Assembly (NCBI RefSeq): GCF_937890665.1
Contig: NZ_CALADU010000264.1
Span: 1-12,399 of the forward strand
Length of the DNA: 12,399 nt
Direction: 5' to 3'
Source: an uncultured Subdoligranulum sp.
GTDB taxonomy: Bacteria; Bacillota_A; Clostridia; Oscillospirales; Ruminococcaceae
In this document: positions 1 to 9,655 of the stretch, in pieces
Layout: each line of letters opens with the position of its first letter
Position numbering within the stretch: position 1 is the stretch's first letter
Notes under the pieces: generated by a model
The model's input: the letters and a program-made list of their open reading frames with translations, nothing else
Database searches by the model: none
What the model was told of the DNA's origin: nothing
Made by a program: the position numbers and the translations under genes

Positions 1-2
1 CC

Positions 3-179
3 CGCCGCACCGAGGAATACTTTCATAAAGCCGAAGCGGAGGGCGCCGTGGTGGACCTGTGTCCCCCCGGCACCCTGCCCAAGAGCTTTTTGCTCACCGA
101 TTTCCCCGACGAAACGGTGTATCTAAGCCCCCTCTCCCCCGCGGCGCTGAAAAAGCGCACCGAAAAGGTGGAGTGGTGA
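3..179 (+). CDS. remB: RemB (DUF370) extracellular matrix regulator, C-terminal part only
   Basis: The last 58 codons of a gene whose start lies before the window; the reading frame enters at base 3 and ends at TGA 177-179. The visible peptide ends PKSFLLTDFPDETVYLSPLS followed by PAALKKRT. This closely follows the C-terminus of Bacillus subtilis RemB/YaaB (PKSIVVT...IYYSPLSSSTLKKR). RemB is a small DUF370 protein tied to matrix gene regulation in B. subtilis; its role in this organism is not known. In Firmicutes the usual order is recF-remB-gyrB-gyrA, and gyrB and gyrA follow here, which supports the call and places the window near the replication origin. The stretch before PKS (EGAVVDLCPPGTL) is less conserved. 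The N-terminal half cannot be assessed. Confidence 0.82.
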   Translation, partial: RRTEEYFHKAEAEGAVVDLCPPGTLPKSFLLTDFPDETVYLSPLSPAALKKRTEKVEW

Positions 180-2525
<2,346 letters not shown>

Positions 2526-2533
2526 CGGTTTTT

Positions 2534-2569
2534 GTTCCTTCTTTGCAAAGAAGGAACCGAAGAAACTCC
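2534..2569 (+). repeat. Palindrome plus AGAAACTCC tail, copy 1 (after gyrB)
   Basis: A perfect 24-bp palindrome at 2534-2557 (GTTCCTTCTTTG followed by its exact reverse complement), then the tail CGAAGAAACTCC at 2558-2569. It begins 8 nt after the gyrB stop codon and lies between gyrB and gyrA. As RNA it would form about a 10-bp stem with a 4-nt loop. No T-run follows, so it should not end transcription by itself. The same element recurs at 5418-5452 and 9581-9650, and in split form after gyrA. Confidence 0.85.
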
Positions 2570-2595
2570 AAACCAATTCCAAGGTGGTACACTGA

Positions 2596-5154
2596 ATGGA
2601 AGAAAATATCATTATGGTGCCGGGGTCCGGCACCAAGGTCATTGAGCGCGATGTCAAACAGGAGATCGAAACGGCCTTCTTGGACTATTCCATGTCGGTC
2701 ATCGTCTCCCGCGCGCTGCCCGATGTGCGGGACGGCTTGAAACCCGTTCATCGCCGCATCCTGTACACCATGCACGAGCGCGGCAACGACCCGCAGCATC
2801 CCTACCGTAAATCCGCCGATACCGTCGGTGCGGTGTTGGGCTCCTACCATCCCCACGGCGACGCCTCCGTGTATGACGCCATGGTGCGTCTGGCACAGGA
2901 TTTCAGCCTGCGGTATCCGCTGGTAGACGGCCAAGGCAACTTTGGTTCGGTGGACGGCGACCCCCCGGCTGCTTACCGTTATACCGAGGCCCGCATGTCC
3001 AAAATCGCCTGTGAGATGCTCACCGACATCGAGAAGGACACCATCGACTGGGACCCCAACTTCGATGAAACCAAGAAGGAACCCCACGTGCTGCCCAGCC
3101 GGTTCCCCAACCTGCTGGTCAACGGCAGTCAGGGCATTGCCGTCGGTATGGCCACCAACATTCCGCCCCACAACCTGCGGGAAGTGGTGGCCGGTATGTC
3201 GGCCCTGATGGACAACCCCGACATCGATTTGGCGGGCCTGATGGAATACATCAAAGGCCCCGACTTCCCCACCGGCGGCATCATCATGGGCCGGTCGGGT
3301 ATTCGGGCGGCCTACGCCACCGGCCGCGGCAAGATCACCCTGCGGGGCCGTGCTGAGATCGTCGAGAAGAAGAACGGCCGGTATGAGATCCTCATCACCG
3401 AGATCCCCTACATGGTCAACAAGACCCGCCTGCTGGAATCCATCGGCGACTTGGTCAAGGAGAAGCGCATCGAGGGCATCTCCGACCTGAACGACGAATC
3501 CTCCAGCCGTACCGGCATGAAGATCGTCGTCGAGATCAAGAAGGACGCCAACCCTCAGGTGGTGCTGAATCAGCTCTACCGCTACACCCAGTTGCAGGAC
3601 ACCGTGGGTGTCATCATGTTGGCGCTGGACGACGGCGTGCCCAAGATCATGAGCCTGAAAACCGTCATGGAACGCTACATCGAGTTCCAGATGGAAGTCA
3701 TCCGCCGCCGCACCGCCTTCGATCTGCGCAAGGCGCAGGAGCGGGAACATATTCTGGAAGGCTTGCGCAAGGCCGTGGACATCGTGGACGAGATCATCGC
3801 CACCATCCGTGCCTGCAAGGGCGGCTTTGCCGAAGCCCGGCAGGCGGTCATGGAGCGGTTCGACTTCGACGAGCCGCAGGCTGACGCCATCGTCAAGCTG
3901 CAGTTGGGCCGTCTGGCCGGTCTGGAAATCCTCAAGATCGAGCAGGAATTGGACGAACTGCGCAAAGCCATTGCCGATTACAAGGACATCCTGTCCAACG
4001 ATGAGCATGTTAAGCGGATCGTCAAGACCGACCTGAACGCTTTGGCGGAGAAGTACGGCGACGAGCGCCGCACCTCCATCGAGGCGGTATCCGGCGAGGT
4101 GGACATCGAGGACCTGATCCCCGAGGAGACCTGCGTCTTTACCCTGACCCACGAAGGCTACATCAAGCGGACGGCGCTGGACACCTATCAGGCCCAGAAC
4201 CGCGGCGGCCGGGGCGTGCAGGGCATGACCCAGAAGGACGACGACTTTACCGAGGAGTTGTTCGTGGGGTCCACCCATGACTATATGCTCTTCATGACCG
4301 ATCAGGGCCGCGTCTACCGGCTGAAAGGTTATCAGGTGCCGGAGGGCAGCCGCACCGCCAAGGGCAGCCATATCGTGAACCTGCTGCAGTTGCAGGAGGG
4401 CGAAAAGGTCACTCTGATGCTTCAGCAGAGCGCCAAGGCTGACGAGGACAACACCTATCTGACGATGGTGACCCGGCAGGGCCTCATCAAGCGTACGCCG
4501 CTGTCCCAGTTCCGCAACATCCGTAAGGCGGGCTTGATCGCGCTGGGCCTGAACGAAGGCGACAGCTTGGTGTGGAGCCACCTGACCGGCGGCAACGATG
4601 AGATCATCGTGGCCACCCATGACGGTGCTGCCATCCACTTTACCGAGTCGGGCGCCCGGTCTATGGGCCGTACCGGCCACGGCGTGCGGGTCATCCGCCT
4701 GCGGGAAGGCGACTATGTGGTGGGGGCAGGCGTCTGCCGTCCCGGCGCCACGGTACTCACCATCACCGAGGATGGCAAGGGCCGCCGCAGCCGCATCGAT
4801 GATTACCGCATCACCAAGCGGGGCGGTCTGGGCATCCGCAACTACGCCAAGGGCGGCGTAGCGGGCATCAAGATCGTGGACGAGACCGACGACCTGATCC
4901 TCATCAGCGCCAACGGTATCCTCATCCGCATCCATGCGTCGGACATCAATGTGCAGAGCCGCTACGGCAGCGGTGTGCGGGTCATGCGCCTGACCGAGGG
5001 CGATAAGGTAGCCATGGTGGCCCGGGTAGACCGGGACAACGACGCCGAGACCGCCAAGGTGGAAGTCGAGGCCGGTGACGACGCCGAACCCTCCGCCGAG
5101 GAACTGGCTGCCATCGAGGCCGCCGAACGCGCCGACGTGCCCGACGACGAGTAA
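2596..5154 (+). CDS. gyrA: DNA gyrase subunit A
   Basis: An 852-residue DNA breakage-and-rejoining subunit of gyrase. The winged-helix/tower core holds the active-site Tyr129 in [10 protein letters not shown], with [10 protein letters not shown] (46-55) and the quinolone-determining stretch [17 protein letters not shown] (85-101). The C-terminal beta-pinwheel starts with a GyrA-box-like QNRGGRG (534-540), which argues for gyrase rather than topoisomerase IV ParC. The protein ends in an acidic, disordered-looking tail. At position 90 (E. coli Ser83) it has Ala, with Ser91 and Asp94; this is the arrangement of Mycobacterium tuberculosis GyrA. The ATG is preceded by AAGGTGGT (2581-2588) at 7-nt spacing. 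It follows gyrB by 70 nt, across the palindromic repeat. Transcription probably ends at the terminator at 5373-5412. Confidence 0.97.
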   Translation: MEENIIMVPGSGTKVIERDVKQEIETAFLDYSMSVIVSRALPDVRDGLKPVHRRILYTMHERGNDPQHPYRKSADTVGAVLGSYHPHGDASVYDAMVRLAQDFSLRYPLVDGQGNFGSVDGDPPAAYRYTEARMSKIACEMLTDIEKDTIDWDPNFDETKKEPHVLPSRFPNLLVNGSQGIAVGMATNIPPHNLREVVAGMSALMDNPDIDLAGLMEYIKGPDFPTGGIIMGRSGIRAAYATGRGKITLRGRAEIVEKKNGRYEILITEIPYMVNKTRLLESIGDLVKEKRIEGISDLNDESSSRTGMKIVVEIKKDANPQVVLNQLYRYTQLQDTVGVIMLALDDGVPKIMSLKTVMERYIEFQMEVIRRRTAFDLRKAQEREHILEGLRKAVDIVDEIIATIRACKGGFAEARQAVMERFDFDEPQADAIVKLQLGRLAGLEILKIEQELDELRKAIADYKDILSNDEHVKRIVKTDLNALAEKYGDERRTSIEAVSGEVDIEDLIPEETCVFTLTHEGYIKRTALDTYQAQNRGGRGVQGMTQKDDDFTEELFVGSTHDYMLFMTDQGRVYRLKGYQVPEGSRTAKGSHIVNLLQLQEGEKVTLMLQQSAKADEDNTYLTMVTRQGLIKRTPLSQFRNIRKAGLIALGLNEGDSLVWSHLTGGNDEIIVATHDGAAIHFTESGARSMGRTGHGVRVIRLREGDYVVGAGVCRPGATVLTITEDGKGRRSRIDDYRITKRGGLGIRNYAKGGVAGIKIVDETDDLILISANGILIRIHASDINVQSRYGSGVRVMRLTEGDKVAMVARVDRDNDAETAKVEVEAGDDAEPSAEELAAIEAAERADVPDDE

Positions 5155-5167
5155 TTGATTTTTTGCT

Positions 5168-5356
5168 GTTCTTTTCTTGCTTCGGGCGCAGCGGTGCCAG
5201 CTCCCCGGCACCGTTCTGCTCTGCTGCCGGAGCACATCTGCTGTGTCACTCGGGCTTGCCATACATACAGTATGGCTGCCCCCTCCTTCCTTGCGGCTGT
5301 GCCCGGCAGCGAGCATTCCGGTACCGTTGTCTGACCCGCTGCACCCGGAAAAGAAC
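5168..5356 (+). other. Structured segment bounded by inverted repeats, after gyrA
   Basis: No protein gene is seen here. GTTCTTTTC (5168-5176) is the exact reverse complement of GAAAAGAAC (5348-5356). Just inside, 5183-5194 pairs with 5336-5347 at 11 of 12 positions. Within lie a hairpin TGCC/GGCA at 5195-5210 (extendable to CGGTGCC/GGCACCG, 5192-5213), and a 13-bp stem with one bulged A (5223-5236 with 5298-5310). That stem encloses a second hairpin, 5252-5255 and 5258-5264 with 5270-5276 and 5278-5281. The outer arms and the following CAAAAGAACTC resemble the palindrome-plus-tail repeat found after gyrB, as if that repeat had been split by about 170 nt. It may be a mini mobile element, a small RNA or a folded gyrA 3' UTR. 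Confidence 0.55.
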
Positions 5357-5372
5357 CAAAAGAACTCTCATA

Positions 5373-5412
5373 AAAAATCCCCCGCAGGGTTACTACCCTG
5401 CGGGGGATTTTT
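5373..5412. terminator. Two-way intrinsic terminator between gyrA and the ABC permease gene
   Basis: A perfect 18-bp stem: AAAAATCCCCCGCAGGGT (5373-5390) pairs with 5395-5412 around the loop TACT. The GC core is flanked by A5 on one side and T5 on the other, so each strand reads as a GC hairpin followed by a U-run. It lies between the convergent gyrA (+) and permease (-) genes and can serve both. Confidence 0.92.
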
Positions 5413-5417
5413 CGTTA

Positions 5418-5452
5418 GAGTTTCTTCGGTTCCTTCTTTGCAAAGAAGGAAC
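5418..5452 (-). repeat. Palindrome plus AGAAACTC tail, copy 2 (after the ABC permease gene)
   Basis: The same 24-bp palindrome as after gyrB, at 5429-5452. Read on the - strand it is followed by CGAAGAAACTC (5428 down to 5418). It starts 13 nt after the permease stop codon, in the same orientation relative to its gene as copy 1. The terminator stem begins a few bases beyond the tail. Confidence 0.85.
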
Positions 5453-5465
5453 AACAGACAGACAA

Positions 5466-6878
5466 TCAGTCGTGGCGGATGGCTTCCAGGGCGCTGATCT
5501 TGACGGCATTGTTAGCGGGCAGGATACCCGACACAAGGCCCACCAGCGTGGCAAAGACCAGAGCCGCCAGCATCAGCCAAGGCGGGATGATCGAGATGGT
5601 GCTGGACATACCGCCGTAATACATGCCGCCGCCCATCAGGCCGGACAGGTCGATGGTCTGCCCGAACACCGAGAGGATCAACGACAGATGGTTGAGCACG
5701 AAACTGACCAGCAAACTGATGGCCACGCCCACCACACCGCCGATGAAGCCGATGCAGGAACTTTCCATCAAGAACATGGTGCGGATGTTGTTCAGTTCAC
5801 ACCCCAGCACCTTCATGACGCCGATTTCTCGGGTCCGTTCATAAATGGCCATCGTCATGGTATTGATGATGTTGATGGCCGCTACCAACAGCGATACAGC
5901 CGCCACGCCGCCAAAGATCATCTGGCTGCGGACCACCTGCTTTTGCATCTCTTCCCGCTGCTGGTTCATCGAGTAGGTGTTCTCGAATCCCAAGTCATGG
6001 ATGGCCTTCTCTACGTCGGCCACGTTTTCCAGCTCATCCACTTTCACATAGACCTGATCGTAGGAGGTGTTGTTGTTGGTGATCTTCGCCATCTTATAAT
6101 AGGCTTCCTCGATCATCTTCAGGTCCTGGGTGCGCAGGATGATGTTGCTCTGGGTCCACCAGCCTTTGCTGGCGTCCTGCTGGATGTGTCCCACCACTTC
6201 CAAGTCCCAGGTCTGGGTCTTTTCGGTGGACCCCTCCCCCGTTTTGATGGTCAAGGTCATCTTGTCCTTGTCCACATTGACGAAGGGTTCTACCGGGTTG
6301 CCCTGGGCGTCCACCATGCCCTGCCAGCGGTACCGGTTGGGGCTGGTTTCGCTTTTGCGGGAATCATAGAAATTGTAGCCGGTGTAATCCCCCACCAGCA
6401 CCTGCAATTTGGTGGCTTTTTTGTTGGCGGGGCCGGTGTCGGGCCAGCGCCCCGAGGAAAGCTGGAATCCCATGGGTTCCAGCGCGGCGGGGTCCACGCC
6501 GGTCAGGGAACCCAGATCCATCACGTACCGGTCATTGGTGCCGGCGTTGACGCTGCCCTGCAAGGAATAGGCCGAAACATACGCCGTTGCGGCCAGAACA
6601 TGGTCCAACTTTTTAAAACTTTCGATGGCTGCGTCGTCCAGTTTGAGCGCCTTTCCGTCTGCGCCCACTGCCATGCCGCCGCCGTAGACCTGAATCTGGG
6701 TCAGATCGCCCCAGCTTTGCAGCATCTCGTCGTTGGCTTGGCTTTGGGCAATGCCCAGCGAGATCATCAGCACCACCATGCAGGTGCCGATGACCACGCC
6801 GATGAGCGTCAGGGCGGTGCGGCCCTTGCGGCGGGTCAAGTTGCGGGCGCTCAGGGCGATTTCATCAGAGATCTTCAT
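5466..6878 (-). CDS. FtsX/MacB-type ABC transporter permease
   Basis: A 470-residue membrane subunit with four predicted transmembrane segments at about 21-43, 321-344, 374-405 and 432-453. A large extracellular (MacB_PCD-like) domain fills residues 44-320. The conserved YERTREIGVMKVLG follows helix 2, and the C-terminus GILPANNAVKISALEAIRHD matches the family's PA..A....P.EA.R ending. Permeases of this class pass ATP-driven motion to the outside, in lipoprotein release, peptide or drug export, or control of wall hydrolases, rather than forming a simple pore; the substrate here is unknown. Its ATG lies inside the end of the upstream gene (14-nt overlap), with a GAGGA site before it, so translation is probably coupled. 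It is the last gene of the operon. Confidence 0.9.
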   Translation of the reverse strand: MKISDEIALSARNLTRRKGRTALTLIGVVIGTCMVVLMISLGIAQSQANDEMLQSWGDLTQIQVYGGGMAVGADGKALKLDDAAIESFKKLDHVLAATAYVSAYSLQGSVNAGTNDRYVMDLGSLTGVDPAALEPMGFQLSSGRWPDTGPANKKATKLQVLVGDYTGYNFYDSRKSETSPNRYRWQGMVDAQGNPVEPFVNVDKDKMTLTIKTGEGSTEKTQTWDLEVVGHIQQDASKGWWTQSNIILRTQDLKMIEEAYYKMAKITNNNTSYDQVYVKVDELENVADVEKAIHDLGFENTYSMNQQREEMQKQVVRSQMIFGGVAAVSLLVAAINIINTMTMAIYERTREIGVMKVLGCELNNIRTMFLMESSCIGFIGGVVGVAISLLVSFVLNHLSLILSVFGQTIDLSGLMGGGMYYGGMSSTISIIPPWLMLAALVFATLVGLVSGILPANNAVKISALEAIRHD

Positions 6879-8352
6879 CGCTGTCCTCAGCTTCCAGAGC
6901 GGCCAGAGCCATGGCCTTCTTCTTTTTCTTACGCTTGATGACGACTACGACCACCACGACGACCACCGCGCCGCAGGCAACGATGAGCACCCAGCCCCAG
7001 ACCGGCATGCCGGTGGTTTGGGGCTGCATCTCATCGATGGTGGGGTCCGTGATGGACGGGTCGTACATCATCTCTTCCACGGTGGTGGAGAAATCCTTGG
7101 TGATGGTGCGGGCTTCGCCGCTGGCGTCCTCGTAGCTCAGCGTGATGGTACCGGTCACCGCACCGGCGGCGTCGGGCGTCAGGTCAAAGTCCACGCTGCC
7201 CTCGGTGCCGGCGTTGAGGTTGCCTAAGTACTGGTAGCCGCCGGCGCCCAGATTGGTGCCGGACAGCCGGGCTTCCAGATTGGAAATGGGGTTTTTGCCC
7301 TTGTTGACGTAGCTCAGGGAAACGCTGGCCGTTTCGCCCAGCACCACGCTGGAGGGCACCTGAAGCTGGCCCACCTCGAAGCGGTCGGGCTGGCTGATGG
7401 GGATCGAGATGGAGGTGGTGCCCGTGACGGTCTTGCCGGAGATGGCCCCGATGCCCGTGAGGTTCACGGTGATGTCGGCCACGGTGCCGGTAAAGCCGGA
7501 GGAGGGCAGGACCGGGAAGGTGACTTCCCGGATGGATTCAGGGGAAAGGCTGCCGATATAGTTGGAGAGGCTGCCGCTGGCCAGAGAAACGTTTTCCGGC
7601 ATGGTCAGCGAAACGATGACATCGGACAGGTCCTCGTTGCCGGCGGTGGCGTAGACGCCCAGCGAGAGGGTGAACTCCTCACCGGCTACCACGGGGCCGT
7701 CGCCGTAGCTGGAGGAACGGACCAGCAAATTGGGAGAGGTGGTCTGGTCCTTGTCCACGCACTGGCCGATGGAAACGCTGAACTGCTGCATGGGCTTGGT
7801 GGTATCCAGATAGGTCAGGTTGATGGGCAGGGTGTTGCCGCCGCCGTTGTAGATCACATCCCGGAAGAGCAGCACATAGCTGTAATAGTTGTAGTAGGCG
7901 TTGGCGGCCTTTTCTTCTTCGGTGGCCTGCCCGTTGCGCACCCGCTTCAGGCGTTCGGTGTTGGGGTCGTCGTTGTTGTCAAACAACTGGCCGATCTCGC
8001 CGATGCCGGTGTACTGGAACACCGAGGAGCTGATGCGGGCGGTGATGTCCTCCGGCCGGACGGCATACCGGGCCGAGGAATGGTCCACCACCTGCAAAAC
8101 GACGTTTACATGGTCGCCCACATCCACGGTGGTGATCTCGCCGCCGGCGGTGTCGGTGACGGTGTAGCCCACCACATAGACCCCGTCCGAAGTGGGGGGC
8201 GTGGTGTTGTCCGGCGTGGGAGTAGGCGTGGGGGTATCGGTGGTGCCGGAAGAAGCGGTGCTGTCGGAAGCGGCATCCTCCGCATGGACCACCGGCATGC
8301 CAAGCGCCGACACCAAGGCCAGCAGGGCAATCAGGGACAGGATACGTTTCAA
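6865..8352 (-). CDS. Secreted, membrane-anchored COG1361/CARDB-like protein of the ABC operon
   Basis: 495 residues. An N-terminal signal peptide (MKRILSLIALLALVSALG, cleavage probably after HAE or nearby) precedes a Thr/Pro-rich linker (PTPTPTP) at about 35-55. A long beta-rich extracellular region follows, with Ig-like repeats typical of COG1361/CARDB proteins (for example SVSLSYVNKGKNPISNLEARL and GTEGSVDFDLTP). A transmembrane helix at 451-472 (WGWVLIVACG then nine Val) and a basic stop-transfer KRKKKKK lead to a short acidic cytosolic tail. The start is TTG (8350-8352), backed by GGAGGT 6 nt before it. It sits 72 nt after the ATPase gene and overlaps the permease gene by 14 nt, which suggests an outside adaptor or receptor of the same transporter. 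The exact role is inferred from context only. Confidence 0.8.
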   Translation of the reverse strand: MKRILSLIALLALVSALGMPVVHAEDAASDSTASSGTTDTPTPTPTPDNTTPPTSDGVYVVGYTVTDTAGGEITTVDVGDHVNVVLQVVDHSSARYAVRPEDITARISSSVFQYTGIGEIGQLFDNNDDPNTERLKRVRNGQATEEEKAANAYYNYYSYVLLFRDVIYNGGGNTLPINLTYLDTTKPMQQFSVSIGQCVDKDQTTSPNLLVRSSSYGDGPVVAGEEFTLSLGVYATAGNEDLSDVIVSLTMPENVSLASGSLSNYIGSLSPESIREVTFPVLPSSGFTGTVADITVNLTGIGAISGKTVTGTTSISIPISQPDRFEVGQLQVPSSVVLGETASVSLSYVNKGKNPISNLEARLSGTNLGAGGYQYLGNLNAGTEGSVDFDLTPDAAGAVTGTITLSYEDASGEARTITKDFSTTVEEMMYDPSITDPTIDEMQPQTTGMPVWGWVLIVACGAVVVVVVVVVIKRKKKKKAMALAALEAEDSDEDL

Positions 8353-8358
8353 GATAAG

Positions 8359-8364
8359 ACCTCC
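8359..8364 (-). promoter_or_regulatory. Ribosome binding site supporting a TTG start
   Basis: GGAGGT on the - strand stands 6 nt before the TTG codon at 8352-8350. It decides the start of the COG1361-like gene, whose signal peptide begins directly at this codon. Confidence 0.75.
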
Positions 8365-8424
8365 AGTTTTTCGGCAGGCAGCGGCCCGCCGTAGCGATTT
8401 CGATGGGCAGATAAGCCGTGGGGG

Positions 8425-9246
8425 TTAGGCCTTGGCTTGGGTGGGTTGGGGCGTTTGCTTGTCTTTCCCGGTTTTTTCTTTGCTGGCGTCGCCGCCAATG
8501 TTCAGGTTGCCGTCCAAATCGGCAAACAGTTCATCCCGGTACTTTTGTTTGGTTTCGTCGTCCTGCACCACGCTGGACTGGACCTTGCCGTCCAGAATGG
8601 TAACGATGCGGTCGGCACATTGGGCCAGTTCCGGTTCGTGGGTGACCATGACGAAGGTGACCTGCTGGGTCTTGGACAGTTCCAGCATACGGTACAAGAC
8701 CTGCTTACTGGTCATCGAGTCCAAGTTGCCGGTGGGTTCGTCGGCAAAAATGACCTTGGGGTTGCTGACAAAGGCCCGGGCAATGCCGACGCGCTGCTGC
8801 TGGCCGCCGCTCATCTCGGTGGGCAGGTGGTTGGCCCGGCCCAGCAAGCCCATGTTTTTCAGTTCCTTGCGGGCCAGCTTCATGCGGGTCTTTTTGTCCA
8901 CCCCTTTGAACATCAGGGGTAAGGCTACATTTTCGGCAGCGGTCATGGTGGGCAGCAGGTTGTAACTCTGGAAGATGAACCCCAGATGGGCCTGCCGGAA
9001 CCGGGCCAGTTCGGTCTCGGTCATGGCGCTGATCTCGTGCTTGCCGATGAACACCTTGCCCCGGGTGGGTTTTTCCAGCCCGGCCAGCATATTCAGCAGC
9101 GTACTTTTGCCGCTGCCCGATTGGCCCACGATACAGCAGAACTCCCCTTTCTCGATGGAGAGGTCCACGTCGTTCAGGGCCACGACCTTTTCTTTGCCCA
9201 CGGCGTAGACTTTGCGCAGTTTTTCGGTGCGGATGATGGGTGCCAA
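8425..9246 (-). CDS. ABC transporter ATP-binding protein, LolD/MacB type
   Basis: 273 residues from a TTG start. Walker A is GQSGSGKST (41-49), the Q-loop is Gln93 in FIFQSYNLLP, the signature is MSGGQQQR (145-152), Walker B is VIFADEP (165-171) with catalytic Glu170, and the switch is His203 in VTHEPE. All residues needed for ATP hydrolysis are present. The LolD/MacB-like sequence fits the FtsX-type permease two genes on. After about residue 225 comes a charged, probably disordered tail of some 45 residues, ending TPQPTQAKA; most family members stop near 225-235. The frame stays open upstream to an ATG at 9342, but that stretch holds no ABC sequence. TTG at 9246-9244 has AAGGGGG 7 nt before it, just ahead of the normal ABC start, and is preferred. 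First gene of a three-gene operon. Confidence 0.9.
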   Translation of the reverse strand: MAPIIRTEKLRKVYAVGKEKVVALNDVDLSIEKGEFCCIVGQSGSGKSTLLNMLAGLEKPTRGKVFIGKHEISAMTETELARFRQAHLGFIFQSYNLLPTMTAAENVALPLMFKGVDKKTRMKLARKELKNMGLLGRANHLPTEMSGGQQQRVGIARAFVSNPKVIFADEPTGNLDSMTSKQVLYRMLELSKTQQVTFVMVTHEPELAQCADRIVTILDGKVQSSVVQDDETKQKYRDELFADLDGNLNIGGDASKEKTGKDKQTPQPTQAKA

Positions 9247-9253
9247 ACATCTG

Positions 9254-9260
9254 CCCCCTT
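9254..9260 (-). promoter_or_regulatory. Ribosome binding site supporting a TTG start of the ATPase gene
   Basis: AAGGGGG on the - strand lies 7 nt before TTG 9246-9244. An ATG only 2 nt upstream (9250-9248) is in a different frame and leads into a non-homologous reading frame, so it is not used here. Confidence 0.6.
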
Positions 9261-9280
9261 TCCAAGCGTGTATTGGCCTT

Positions 9281-9289
9281 ATTCTACCA
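9281..9289 (-). promoter_or_regulatory. Probable extended -10 promoter of the ABC operon
   Basis: On the - strand TGGTAGAAT gives a TG-N extended -10 with TAGAAT, about 35 nt before the start codon. The matching -35 (TTTTCT at 9309-9304) is poor, as is common for extended -10 promoters. It is the best candidate found in the spacer. Confidence 0.45.
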
Positions 9290-9327
9290 TACTTCGACAG
9301 GAAAGAAAAGGCCGTCCCATGTAAATT

Positions 9328-9444
9328 TTTGCGGCACCGCAAACCCCATAACGGCGGGATTTGCGGCGCCTTTGTCTATACAAACGAGGCAACCCTTCGA
9401 TGGGTTGCAAAATCTTGCAAAAAAGTTACATTGCAACAAGATTT
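9328..9444. repeat. Cluster of inverted repeats in the ABC operon upstream spacer
   Basis: No gene is seen. Three inverted repeats follow one another. GGCACCGCAAA (9333-9343) pairs with TTTGCGGCGCC (9360-9370) with one G/T wobble, and also contains a small TTTGCGG/CCGCAAA palindrome at 9328-9343. GCAACCC (9389-9395) pairs with GGGTTGC (9402-9408). AAATCTTG (9410-9417) pairs with CAAGATTT (9437-9444). They lie upstream of the probable ABC promoter, so they would not be in its transcript. They may be regulator sites, the 3' part of the lipoprotein transcript, or decayed repeats. Confidence 0.45.
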
Positions 9445-9608
9445 CGGCGCCCAAGGGGAAGCATTTCGGCATTTTGTCAGGGGGTCTCTCCCCTCTTTCC
9501 CTGTAAAAGAGAACAGGTACGGTCCTGCGGCCATGCCTGTTGGTTTGGAATTTTTTTGAGATTTTTTCCCTGCTTTTATCGGAGTTTCTTTTTGGAGTTT
9601 TTTTGGAG
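9445..9608. other. T-rich spacer with phased A/T tracts
   Basis: No gene is seen. T-runs at 9551-9557, 9562-9567, 9574-9577, 9585-9593 and 9598-9604 are centred about 10-11 bp apart, the spacing that gives intrinsically bent DNA. The last part (9581-9608) is three loose tandem copies of GGAGTTT plus T-rich filler; these correspond to the AGAAACTCC tail of the adjoining palindromic repeat. The stretch stands out as AT-rich in otherwise GC-rich DNA. Confidence 0.5.
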
Positions 9609-9650
9609 TTTCTTTGCCTACTTTCTTTGCAAAGAAAGTAGGCAAAGAAA
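9581..9650 (-). repeat. Palindrome plus AGAAACTCC tails, copy 3 (after the lipoprotein gene)
   Basis: A perfect 42-bp palindrome at 9609-9650 (half: TTTCTTTGCCTACTTTCTTTG). Read on the - strand it is followed by AAAGAAACTCC and two further AACTCC repeats down to 9581. It starts 5 nt after the lipoprotein stop codon. Its central part shares TTCTTTGCAAAGAA with copies 1 and 2, while the outer arms differ (CTACT in place of GTTCC). In addition CCTACTTTCTTTG is directly repeated on the - strand across 9656-9630. Confidence 0.85.
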
Positions 9651-9655
9651 GTAGG

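Noticed and set aside
5163..6938. A 591-codon + strand frame over the ABC permease gene
   Set aside because: It crosses the terminator and the palindrome and is antisense to a clear permease with membrane helices and family motifs.
9247..9342. N-terminal extension of the ATPase to an ATG
   Set aside because: The 32 added residues do not resemble an ABC protein, and the stretch contains the likely promoter and ribosome site.
9581..9650. Intrinsic terminator at the 42-bp palindrome
   Set aside because: On the - strand the stem is followed by an A-rich rather than T-rich stretch, and on the + strand by GTAGGTC, so neither direction has the needed U-run.
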